Below, in pieces: positions 57,421 through 64,000 of a stretch of DNA of 64,000 nucleotides (position 1 is its first letter; each line of letters opens with the position of its first letter). The translations under genes and the position numbers were made by a program. Origin of the DNA: DASXMT01 sp036521415 (lineage in GTDB: Bacteria; Actinomycetota; Acidimicrobiia; Acidimicrobiales; RAAP-2); contig DATDHU010000020.1 in NCBI GenBank assembly GCA_036521415.1, positions 14,367-78,366 of the forward strand, given 5' to 3'. The notes under the pieces are model-generated. The model was not told the origin of the DNA and did no database searches. It saw only the letters and a list, made by a program, of their open reading frames with translations.

Positions 57421-57689
57421 CACTGTCCGTGATAATCGGACAATATGACAAGGCTGACCGTCGCTTGTCATCTGGCTCATGCGAGGCCGGCATCTGATGT
57501 GTCGGCCTCTTCGCAGGTGTATTGCTTCTGCCCGCCTCCCGGCGAATTGGACTCGTCGCCGTACAGCCTTTCGCCGAAACGTGGGCAGAACCGAAACCAA
57601 GAGGCTTCTCTGTCGGCGCCTGCACCCAAGCCGGGCCAGCGCGCGGGCGGCGAAGGCCACCGACTGGTCACTTACAGTGGTCGATCACC
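57421..57689 (-). repeat. Dispersed non-coding element, copy B (269 bp)
   Basis: Homologous, in reverse orientation, to 1147-1430. In B, TTCTGCCC and GGGCAGAA (57590-57583 and 57533-57526 on the minus strand) can form a perfect 8-bp helix that encloses a shorter ggcga/ttcgcc hairpin; in A the equivalent arms also pair. On the minus strand a short frame with FCPRFGERLYG and SPGGGQKQYTCEEA recalls a degraded zinc-ribbon, but the frame is not kept in copy A. The element fills most of the 476-bp gap between the Nudix and metF genes; outside it I see only the short repeat. Confidence 0.7.
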
Positions 57690-57811
57690 GACGAGGCAGT
57701 CGGATGAGATCCTGTCCGACCGGGATTCGGAGAGGCCTATCAGAGGTCTCCCGAACCCCTCTCATGTTGAGGCCAGGGAAGGTAGTCGCCACATCGACAG
57801 CGTCGCCCTCG

Positions 57812-58591
57812 TCAGATCGATCCCTCCAACCGAGCGGCGACCTGGCGGTAGCGGGAGACAGGGACAAGATGGACCCCGTCGAAGGCGTGGCTGTCGCGGA
57901 CTTGGAGCACGAGCTCACAAGCGGCCTTCACGCCGGCGTCCCGGTCCAGTTCGATCGAGCGGACGAGGGCAGGAGGGATGTTGATATCTGGGATGCTGGC
58001 GGCCAGGTTCGCCGCCATGGTCGCACTGGCCAGGGTTATGACTCCTGCGTACACGGGCAGATCGGCATCGATCTGCTCTCGCCAACGAAGGAGTGGCCCG
58101 AGCGAGAAAGCGACCTGGACGAAGAGGAAGTCCGCCTGACGTTTCCATGCCGGAAGGGCACCGGGTCCGGCGACAGCCCCGACTCGGAACGGTGTGGTCC
58201 GATCCAGTCCGGGACGAGCGGCAAACGCCCGGGCCTCGTCCATCATGGTCCGGACAGTGAGCTCGCCGGTCCTGCCCCCAGAGATCGGCTTGTCGCCGTA
58301 CACGAACAGGAATTGGTCGACACCGTAGGCCGCTGCGGTCAGGAGGTCGCGCTGGAAGCCCAGCAGGTTCCTGTCCCTGGCGTTGAGACACGCGATCGAC
58401 CGGCCGCCCAGCACCTCCACTTCGTGGGCCACGGCCACGCTGGAGACAGTGGGCCGCCCGATGTGGTTGTCAGGGATGAGAAACGACGAGGCGACCGAGC
58501 CCAGCGTTTCGATCTGGCGGCGGACGTGGTCCAGGTCGGGCGTGCTCGGCGGTTCGATCTCACAGATCAGCTCGAATGGGTGAGCCACCAT
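57812..58591 (-). CDS. metF: Methylenetetrahydrofolate reductase family protein
   Basis: 259 residues from ATG 58591. TIM-barrel with ELICEIEPPSTPDLDHVRRQI (the catalytic Glu of the MetF family is in the first strand), IPDNHIGRPTVSSVAVA, LGFQRDLLTAAAYGVDQFLFVYGDKPIS and FLFVQVAFSLGPLLRW. It would reduce 5,10-methylene-H4folate with FAD. It is about 35 residues shorter than E. coli MetF and diverged, so it may act on a different folate or be part of a related one-carbon step. It is monocistronic with its own TAGGCT box. Confidence 0.8.
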   Translation of the reverse strand: MVAHPFELICEIEPPSTPDLDHVRRQIETLGSVASSFLIPDNHIGRPTVSSVAVAHEVEVLGGRSIACLNARDRNLLGFQRDLLTAAAYGVDQFLFVYGDKPISGGRTGELTVRTMMDEARAFAARPGLDRTTPFRVGAVAGPGALPAWKRQADFLFVQVAFSLGPLLRWREQIDADLPVYAGVITLASATMAANLAASIPDINIPPALVRSIELDRDAGVKAACELVLQVRDSHAFDGVHLVPVSRYRQVAARLEGSI

Positions 58592-58597
58592 GCCCTG

Positions 58598-58603
58598 AGC
58601 CTA
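58598..58603 (-). promoter_or_regulatory. -10 box TAGGCT, leaderless-type promoter of metF
   Basis: On the minus strand TAGGCT lies six bases before ATG 58591. Confidence 0.55.
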
Positions 58604-58665
58604 CGGGTTTCCCGATTGCCCACTGTTCGAGTGCCGCGGGCAAACGGCGGGAGCTTGGAGGTCGC

Positions 58666-59352
58666 CTATCGAGGGATGGTCGAGCTGGGGGCGACCTCGT
58701 GCTCCTTGTCGAGGGGCCAGCGCCGCTCGATGAACCGGTACAGCACTCGTGGCACCACGGCGATAAGGAACCACATGTACTTGGCCACCTCGGGAGAGGC
58801 CCACGCCACGCCCATCGAGGCGACGACGACGATTCCCACGCCAAGCGAGCGCACCCGGCCGGTCCGGAGCTCGACCGCGTGCGATCCGGGTTTGAGGAGT
58901 CCCTTCCGTTGGGCGACGCTGACGACGATCACCGTGGACAGGCTGGCCAGGAGCAGGTTGAGGGCGAAGATATCCACTGCGAGGGGGTTCGACGCATACT
59001 GACCGAGCAGGTCGCTGGTGAACGGCAACATCGTGATGGTGAACAAGAAGAGGAAGTTCCACCAGGCCAGCGCCTCATCGTGCCCGGACATGAGCCGGAA
59101 CGTCCGGTGATGGGCCAGCCAGAACTGGGCGATCACATAGAACGAAATGACATAGCTGATCAGCGGGTCGGTCAGGTCCTGCAACTGCCGGGCGAGCCAG
59201 GCGGCATCGTTGGCATCCTGCGCATTGCTGGGCAGATGGGGCACGTGCAGCGACAGCACCAACAGGGTCAGGGCGATGGCGACGACGCCGTCGGACAGCG
59301 CCAACAGGCGCTCGACACCCGGCGCGTCTGGGGGCGCCGGCCGGACTCTCAT
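58666..59352 (-). CDS. TMEM175-like potassium channel (DUF1211)
   Basis: 228 residues with about six transmembrane helices. The first helix carries RLLALSDGVVAIALTLL, the DUF1211/TMEM175 signature (FSDxxxAIxxTLL, with Leu for Phe) that forms the selectivity filter in bacterial TMEM175 channels. FWLAHHRTFRLM and WWNFLFLFTITMLPF are the other conserved family stretches. It probably conducts K+ as a tetramer. The gene starts 28 bp after the ABC-F stop on the same strand, so the two may be co-transcribed. Confidence 0.85.
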   Translation of the reverse strand: MRVRPAPPDAPGVERLLALSDGVVAIALTLLVLSLHVPHLPSNAQDANDAAWLARQLQDLTDPLISYVISFYVIAQFWLAHHRTFRLMSGHDEALAWWNFLFLFTITMLPFTSDLLGQYASNPLAVDIFALNLLLASLSTVIVVSVAQRKGLLKPGSHAVELRTGRVRSLGVGIVVVASMGVAWASPEVAKYMWFLIAVVPRVLYRFIERRWPLDKEHEVAPSSTIPR

Positions 59353-59380
59353 CGTCAGTCCGGGTGCGTGGTGGCCGCCG

Positions 59381-60979
59381 TCATTTCATCTCCACCTGCT
59401 CAAGGTACCTCTCGTCCCAGTGGACGAACTGCTCTTCGGGCAACAACAGGCAGTGGGTGGGCTCGAGGGCGGCGACGAAGTCACGGTCATGGCTGACCAC
59501 CACGACGGTGCCCTCCCAGTCGCTGAGCATGCCGCCGACCGCCTTGATCGATGAGGGGTCCAAGTTGTTGGTCGGCTCGTCGAGGAGCAGGACGTTGGCC
59601 TGCCCGGCAGCCAGCATGGCCAGCCCCAGCTTGGCCCGCTCGCCACCCGAAAGGGTGCCCGGCATCTGGTGGGCGGCCTTCCCGGCGATGCCGAACGATC
59701 CCAACAGGGCCCGTCGCTCTGTCTCGGTCGTCAACACGCTGTCGTCGAGGTTCTCAAGGACGGTAGCGCCCAGGTCGACCTGCTCGTGTTCCTGGGCGAA
59801 GTAGCCCAAAGCCACGTTGGCCCCCAGCTCGATGCTCCCGCCCGAGGGCTCCTGCACGCCGGCCAGGCAGCGGAGCAGGCTCGATTTGCCGGCGCCGTTG
59901 CGCCCCACGATCACGATCCGGTCCCCCCGCCGGGCGTGGAACTCCACTTCGGACAAGACGGTCAACGCTCCGTAGCGAACGGCCAATTCGTGGGTGCGCA
60001 GTGGGACTTCGCCTGACCGACGCGGAGTGGGAAGTCGGAACTTGCTGGCCCGCTCGCGCTTGTGGACCTCGGTCTTGGACGACTCAAGCCGCTCGACCCG
60101 CTTGTCGATCGACTTGGCGATGCGGGCCCGACGATTGGTGCTGCCCCGCATGGAGTCGGCCAGCGTCGACAGGCGCTTGATCTCCCGTCCTTCCAGCTGG
60201 GCCGACCGCTCTCGCTGGCTCAGGTCCGCCTCGAGCTGGGTCAGATAGCTCGAGTAGGTGCCCTTGAACTCGTGTAGGCGACTGTCGGCAAGGTGGAGCA
60301 CCTTGTTGATCGAGCGATCGAGCAGCTTCAGGTCATGGCTGACCACCAAGATGGCGCCGCTGAACTTCTGGAGCTCCTCCATCAGCCACTTCTTGGCCGG
60401 GAGGTCGAGGTGGTTGGTCGGCTCGTCCAGGATCATCATGTCGGGCCCCTGGAACAGGATGCGTATGAGGTCAACCCGTCGCCGCTGGCCCCCGGACAGC
60501 CCCTCGATGTCGTCGAGCAGCAACTCCTGGCGCAGGCCCAGGCCATCGGCCAGCCGGGCCATGATGGCCTCGGCCTCATAGCCGCCGTTCTCGCGGAACT
60601 GCTCCTCCAGGTCGGAGAACAGCTCGATGTTCTCCGAGCTCGGGTCCTTGGCCATCTGGGTGCGGGCTTTGCCCAGTGCGTCATCGAGGACATCGAGGCC
60701 GCGGGCCGACAGGACGTGGGAGAACCCGTTGGGGTCGAGGCCGAGCCCATTGGGCACCGGGACCTGGGGGAGGTAGCCGTAGGTCCCCCGGATGCGCACG
60801 CTGCCGGTGGAGCGGACGTTGCGCCCTGGCTCCTCGATGATGACGGAGATGAAGGTCGACTTGCCCGTCCCGTTTCGGCCGACCAGTCCCACCTTCTCGC
60901 CGGCGCCGATCACGAAGGAGGCGTCCCGGAGCAGAGTCCGGTCGCCGATTTCGATGGTGAGGGAGGATCCGACGATCAT
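59381..60979 (-). CDS. ABC-F family ATPase
   Basis: 532 residues from ATG 60979, chosen because MIVGSSLTIEIGDRTLL is the standard ABC-F start; an in-frame ATG at 61072 would add 31 unconserved residues. Two nucleotide-binding domains: GRNGTGKST with LSGGQRRRVDL and ILDEPTNHLD, then GRNGAGKSS with LSGGERAKLGL and LLDEPTNNLD. They are joined by the charged Arg-rich P-site tRNA-interaction linker (SQRERSAQLEGREIKRL). There is no membrane domain, so it acts on ribosomes as a translation factor or antibiotic-protection protein. Confidence 0.92.
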   Translation of the reverse strand: MIVGSSLTIEIGDRTLLRDASFVIGAGEKVGLVGRNGTGKSTFISVIIEEPGRNVRSTGSVRIRGTYGYLPQVPVPNGLGLDPNGFSHVLSARGLDVLDDALGKARTQMAKDPSSENIELFSDLEEQFRENGGYEAEAIMARLADGLGLRQELLLDDIEGLSGGQRRRVDLIRILFQGPDMMILDEPTNHLDLPAKKWLMEELQKFSGAILVVSHDLKLLDRSINKVLHLADSRLHEFKGTYSSYLTQLEADLSQRERSAQLEGREIKRLSTLADSMRGSTNRRARIAKSIDKRVERLESSKTEVHKRERASKFRLPTPRRSGEVPLRTHELAVRYGALTVLSEVEFHARRGDRIVIVGRNGAGKSSLLRCLAGVQEPSGGSIELGANVALGYFAQEHEQVDLGATVLENLDDSVLTTETERRALLGSFGIAGKAAHQMPGTLSGGERAKLGLAMLAAGQANVLLLDEPTNNLDPSSIKAVGGMLSDWEGTVVVVSHDRDFVAALEPTHCLLLPEEQFVHWDERYLEQVEMK

Positions 60980-61099
60980 CAGGAGGGGAGGAGGGGTGAG
61001 CGGGGCCCGACCGGACGTGCGTACCGGAGCGAAGTGCCGGACGTTCCCGGCGCGATCAAACCCGCCCACCATTCTCCCACACGGCAGCCATCGTGCGGT

Positions 61100-62248
61100 T
61101 CAGCCCCCTGAGACCAGTTCGTCCCCCCCGGCCGGTGGGGTCAGGTCGTCGACGCTTTGGAGCCATCCAGCCGGGAGCGCCACCGGCCGTGGCCCGTTGG
61201 TGTGGCCCCTGGCCATCCGCAGCGCCTCGAGCGGGAACGGCTGGCTCCCATCCAGCTTGTCCACGGCGGCCTCCAGCTCGCCCATCGAGTCGAGCTGGGC
61301 CATGCCCCGCCGGTGCTCGCTTCCCACCGGGAACCCGGTCAAGTACCAGGACACGTGCTTGCGGAATTGCCGGATCCCGTGGCTCTCGCCGAAGGCGTCG
61401 CAGAGCAACCGGGCGTGGGTGACCATGACCGACGCCACCTCGCCCAGGTTCGGTGGGCGTCGTTGACTGCGGCCCGCGAAGGCGTCGGCCAGGTCCCCGA
61501 ACAGCCACGGCCGGCCCAGGCAACCCCGCCCGACCACTACGCCGTCGCATCCGGTGGCGGCCATCATGGCCAACGCATCGGAGGCCTCCCAGATGTCACC
61601 GTTGCCCAGGACGGGGATGCGGGCGACGTGGGCCTTCAGCTCGCCTATGGCGGCCCAATCGGCCGACCCGGAGTAAAGCTGCTCGGCCGTACGGGCGTGC
61701 AGGGCGACGGCGGCTGCCCCCTCGGCCTCCGCCAGCCGGCCCGACTCGAGGAAGGTGAGGTGAGCGCTATCCACCCCGAGCCGGAGCTTGACCGTGACCG
61801 GTACCGATCCGGCCGCCCTGACCGCGGCCCGGATGATCGCCTGGAGAAGGGCCCGGTGCACCGGGAGGGCGGCACCACCGCCCTTGCGGGTGACCTTGGC
61901 CGCCGGACACCCGAAATTGAGATCGATATGATCGACGCCGATGTCGTCGACCAGCCGCCGCACCGCGCCCTGCATGACGACCGGGTCCACTCCGTAGAGC
62001 TGTACGCTCCGCCAGTGCTCGTCCTCGCCGAAGGTCACCATGTCCAGCGTCTTGGCGTTCCCCTCGACCAGGGCCCGCGCCGTCACCATCTCGCTGACGT
62101 ACAGGCCGGCGCCGTAGGTGCGGCACAGCCGACGGAAGGCCCGGTTGGTCACGCCGGCCATGGGGGCGAGCACCACGGGCGGTCCGACCTCGAGGGGCCC
62201 GATGGTCAGTGGCGGGACGGCCACCGCGGTAGGTGCGCCCGCGCTCAC
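61100..62248 (-). CDS. dus: tRNA-dihydrouridine synthase
   Basis: 382 residues from GTG 62248, which overlaps the maf stop as GTGA (an in-frame GTG at 62257 is possible). FMN-dependent Dus fold: LAPMAGVTNRAFRRLCR, the active-site Cys in HIDLNFGCPAAKVTRKGGGAAL, VTVKLRLG, LHARTAEQLYSGSADW and GRGCLGRPWLF. It reduces uridine in the tRNA D-loop. The C-terminal helical domain (FRKHVSWYLTGFPVGSEHR) is present. It is co-transcribed with maf. Confidence 0.94.
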   Translation of the reverse strand: MSAGAPTAVAVPPLTIGPLEVGPPVVLAPMAGVTNRAFRRLCRTYGAGLYVSEMVTARALVEGNAKTLDMVTFGEDEHWRSVQLYGVDPVVMQGAVRRLVDDIGVDHIDLNFGCPAAKVTRKGGGAALPVHRALLQAIIRAAVRAAGSVPVTVKLRLGVDSAHLTFLESGRLAEAEGAAAVALHARTAEQLYSGSADWAAIGELKAHVARIPVLGNGDIWEASDALAMMAATGCDGVVVGRGCLGRPWLFGDLADAFAGRSQRRPPNLGEVASVMVTHARLLCDAFGESHGIRQFRKHVSWYLTGFPVGSEHRRGMAQLDSMGELEAAVDKLDGSQPFPLEALRMARGHTNGPRPVALPAGWLQSVDDLTPPAGGDELVSGG

Positions 62249-62838
62249 GGGGCCCACAGGTCGGTGATCTCGATGCCCACCCGGCCAAGCAGTGTCCGGA
62301 AGGTGGGCAGGGACAGACCTACGACGTTCCCCGGGTCACCGTCGATGCCTATGACGAACGGGGCCGATCGCCCGTCCAGGGTGAATGCGCCGGCGACGAC
62401 CAACGCCTCGCCCCTGTCCACGTAGGCGTGGAGCTCGTCGTCGGTCATCGGGGCGAAGCGGACCACGGTGGACGCAGTCGCTGTCACCACGACCCCCGAG
62501 GACCCGTCGATGACGCAGTGGCCGGTGTGCAGAATCCCTTCGGCGCCCCGCATCCGGGACAGCCAGTCGACCGCCTGAGCGGCCGAAGCCGGTTTGCCGT
62601 GGGCCTCGCCCTCGAACTCGAAGACGGAGTCGCACCCGATGATCAGGGCGTCACCGGCCCGTGCGGCCACGGCCGACGCCTTGCGCTCGGCCAGGGTCAG
62701 GACCAGGGAGGGAATGTGGTCTTCGTCGACCTCCTCGGACACGCCACTGACCATGACCTTGGGGTCGAAACCGGCCTCGCGCAAGAGGCGCAGGCGTGCC
62801 GGGGATGCGGAGGCGAGCACAAGCTGACGGGTAGGCAC
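62245..62838 (-). CDS. maf: Maf-like nucleotide pyrophosphatase
   Basis: 197 residues from GTG 62838, because VPTRQLVLASASPARLRLL is the canonical Maf start. Further motifs are SEEVDEDHIPSLVLTLAERKA, ALIIGCDSVFEFEGEAHGKP (catalytic Asp in GCDS) and the VIGIDGDPGNVVGLSLPTFRTLL C-terminus. Maf hydrolyses nucleoside triphosphates with modified or non-canonical bases and has been linked to septation control. The gene overlaps dus by four bases. Confidence 0.92.
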   Translation of the reverse strand: MPTRQLVLASASPARLRLLREAGFDPKVMVSGVSEEVDEDHIPSLVLTLAERKASAVAARAGDALIIGCDSVFEFEGEAHGKPASAAQAVDWLSRMRGAEGILHTGHCVIDGSSGVVVTATASTVVRFAPMTDDELHAYVDRGEALVVAGAFTLDGRSAPFVIGIDGDPGNVVGLSLPTFRTLLGRVGIEITDLWAP

Positions 62839-62939
62839 GGCATACCAGTGTGCCAGCCGGCCACCTCCTGACGGCCACGGTGGCCCAGGAGCAGGTCGGC
62901 CTCTCGCGCGCCAACCCGCAAATGCGCGAACCTGTGTTG

Positions 62940-63269
62940 ATGACGGATACAGGGACGGCCACCTCACCGACGATCTCGCCGACCACCTCGCCGACGAAAT
63001 CGCCGACCATCTTGCCCACCACGGTGGACCCCCTGCTCGACGGGGACCACGAGCGGATGACGCACATCGTGCTCGAGGGCTTCAAGCCCGAGAAGGGGGA
63101 CTACATCTCGGCCGGCCCGTCGGTGGTCGAGGGCATGGTGAACGGCACCGCCGTGCGGGCCCTCTGCGGCAAGGTGTGGGTGCCGGGCCGCAACCCCAAG
63201 CGCTACCCGGTCTGCCCCACCTGCAAGGAGATCGCCGAGGGCAAGGGCTGGAAGGTCCCGGCCAACTAA
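62940..63269 (+). CDS. DUF3039 domain protein
   Basis: 109 residues from ATG 62940 (an in-frame ATG at 62922 is possible). The first 30 residues are a Ser/Pro/Thr repeat, (SPTx) five times, from a 12-bp coding repeat. Then comes the DUF3039 core: DGDHERMTHIV, VRALCGKVWVPGRNPKRYPVCPTCKEIAEG. Cysteines in ALCGK and CPTC could bind zinc. This small family is typical of Actinobacteria; its function is unknown. It is divergent from maf and directly upstream of add, with a stop-anchored repeat between. Confidence 0.85.
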   Translation: MTDTGTATSPTISPTTSPTKSPTILPTTVDPLLDGDHERMTHIVLEGFKPEKGDYISAGPSVVEGMVNGTAVRALCGKVWVPGRNPKRYPVCPTCKEIAEGKGWKVPAN

Positions 63270-63320
63270 GCCATGAGCCAGACCAACTGAGCCGTGAGCC
63301 AGACAGCGTGAGCCAGACAG
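63262..63320 (+). repeat. Tandem ~21-bp repeat from the DUF3039 stop to the add start
   Basis: Three units, starting at 63262, 63283 and 63305, share ccaactRagcc and gtgagccagac. The native TAA (63267) aligns with TGA at 63288, 21 bases on. The third unit contains the GTG start of add at 63308. Confidence 0.8.
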
Positions 63321-64000
63321 AGACGGACCCGCCGTCGGTCGGGGAGACCCCGCGCTCGGGGGGCCTGACCTCCGTGGTCGAACGGTTGGCCCGGCAGCTG
63401 CCGAAAGCCGAGCTCCATCTCCACTTGGAGGGCACCCTCGAACCCGAGCTCTTCTTCCGCCTGGCGGCGAGGAACGGGGTGGCCGTCCCCTACGCCGACG
63501 TGGCCGCCATCCACGAGGCCTACGTCTTCGAGGACCTGCAGTCGTTCCTCGACATCTACTACCAGGGCTGCGAGGTCCTGATCGAAGAGGAGGACTTCTA
63601 CGACCTGACGGCGGCTTACGTTCGCCGGGCGGCGGACCAGGGCGTGCGCCACGCCGAGGTTTTCTTCGACCCGCAGACCCACACCGACCGCTCGGTTCCC
63701 CTGGGCGCCGTGGTCGACGGAATCCGGCGGGGTTTGGACGAGGCAGCCTCGGCTTTCGGGATGACCTCGCGTTTGATTCCGTGCTTCTTGCGCCACCTCA
63801 GCGCTGACGCGGCCATGGACACGTTGAAGGACCTCTTGGCCTTCCGGGAGGCGTTCGTCGCCGTCGGTCTCGACTCGGCCGAGCTGGGCAACCCGCCGTC
63901 CAAGTTCAGGGCCGTGTTCGAACGGGCGCGGGCCGAAGGGCTCCTCACCGTGGCCCACGCCGGAGAGGAGGGGCCACCCAGCTACATCAGCGAGGCCCTC
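63308..64000 (+). CDS. add: Adenosine deaminase (partial, 3' end outside the window)
   Basis: 231 residues are visible from GTG 63308, and the frame is open to the last base. KAELHLHLEGTLEPELFF carries the HxH zinc ligands, and VAHAGEEGPPSYI (HAGE) holds the next catalytic His and Glu. The region YVRRAADQGVRHAEVFFDPQTHT is typical of the adenosine/adenine deaminase family. It deaminates adenosine to inosine in purine salvage. Adenine deaminase activity cannot be excluded without the C-terminal part. The start lies inside the stop-anchored repeat. Confidence 0.9.
   Translation, partial: MSQTETDPPSVGETPRSGGLTSVVERLARQLPKAELHLHLEGTLEPELFFRLAARNGVAVPYADVAAIHEAYVFEDLQSFLDIYYQGCEVLIEEEDFYDLTAAYVRRAADQGVRHAEVFFDPQTHTDRSVPLGAVVDGIRRGLDEAASAFGMTSRLIPCFLRHLSADAAMDTLKDLLAFREAFVAVGLDSAELGNPPSKFRAVFERARAEGLLTVAHAGEEGPPSYISEAL

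Noticed and set aside
57479..59002. A 507-codon plus-strand frame across metF and the TMEM175 gene
   Set aside because: It is antisense to two genes with clear family motifs and contains only low-information sequence.

Overview
This is a GC-rich actinobacterial chromosome segment (GC not computed). An acidimicrobial (class Acidimicrobiia) relative is the most likely host, by inference. Supporting signs are coenzyme F420 biosynthesis genes (cofD, cofE) with an F420-dependent luciferase-like oxidoreductase, the Actinobacteria-typical runs manB-Trm112-PMI and hpf-secA-prfB-ftsE-ftsX, DUF3039 and Rv2578c-type genes, an actinobacterial LexA box, and at least 18 start codons placed 5-10 bases after a TAnnnT -10 box, which is the signature of leaderless transcripts. 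No tRNA, rRNA, CRISPR array, prophage or transposase gene was seen.

Layout. 0-5.6 kb: tail of an acyl-CoA mutase, an F420-type oxidoreductase, an M20 amidohydrolase, a biotin-dependent carboxylase alpha subunit and, divergently, its biotin ligase. 5.6-15 kb: nucleotide-sugar and glycan genes (rmlB, rmlD, ugd, uxs, two GT2 enzymes including a WbbL-like rhamnosyltransferase, a sugar-phosphate nucleotidyltransferase, a UDP-hexose epimerase). 15-17 kb: DEAD-box helicase and FKBP. 17-18.8 kb: cofDE on the minus strand. 18.8-23.3 kb: three tandem GT4 glycosyltransferases and a GDP-deoxyhexose-reductase-like SDR. 23.5-36 kb: envelope assembly (a small coiled-coil protein, a 1191-residue GT2/membrane fusion, DUF5719, a large PTPS-related membrane protein, a lipoprotein) around ftsH and a CPBP protease. 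36-39 kb: manB, Trm112 and phosphomannose isomerase. 39.3-46 kb: a structured RNA (raiA-motif candidate), hpf, secA, prfB, ftsE, ftsX. 46-51.5 kb: serine hydrolase, rmlA, acyl-CoA synthetase, acyl-CoA dehydrogenase, a broken SCO6745-type gene and an archaeal-type riboflavin synthase. 51.7-55 kb: bioA-bioF-bioD. 55-64 kb: a LexA-box radical SAM gene, SDR, Nudix, MTHFR, TMEM175 channel, ABC-F, dus, maf, DUF3039 and the start of adenosine deaminase.

How the genes work together. Most of the first 48 kb serves cell-surface polysaccharide synthesis. rmlA, rmlB and rmlD make dTDP-rhamnose (rmlC is not in the window). ManB, PMI and the nucleotidyltransferase supply activated mannose or related sugars. 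Ugd and Uxs make UDP-glucuronate and UDP-xylose. Six or so glycosyltransferases and large membrane proteins would use them. The biotin genes, biotin ligase and biotin carboxylase form a second functional group.

The main unexplained signals are: two inverted copies of a ~270-285 bp non-coding element with shared predicted pairing (1147-1430 and 57421-57689); short tandem repeats that begin at the stop codon of the upstream gene at six or seven separate loci; and a 274-base RNA closed by a perfect 11-bp helix upstream of hpf.
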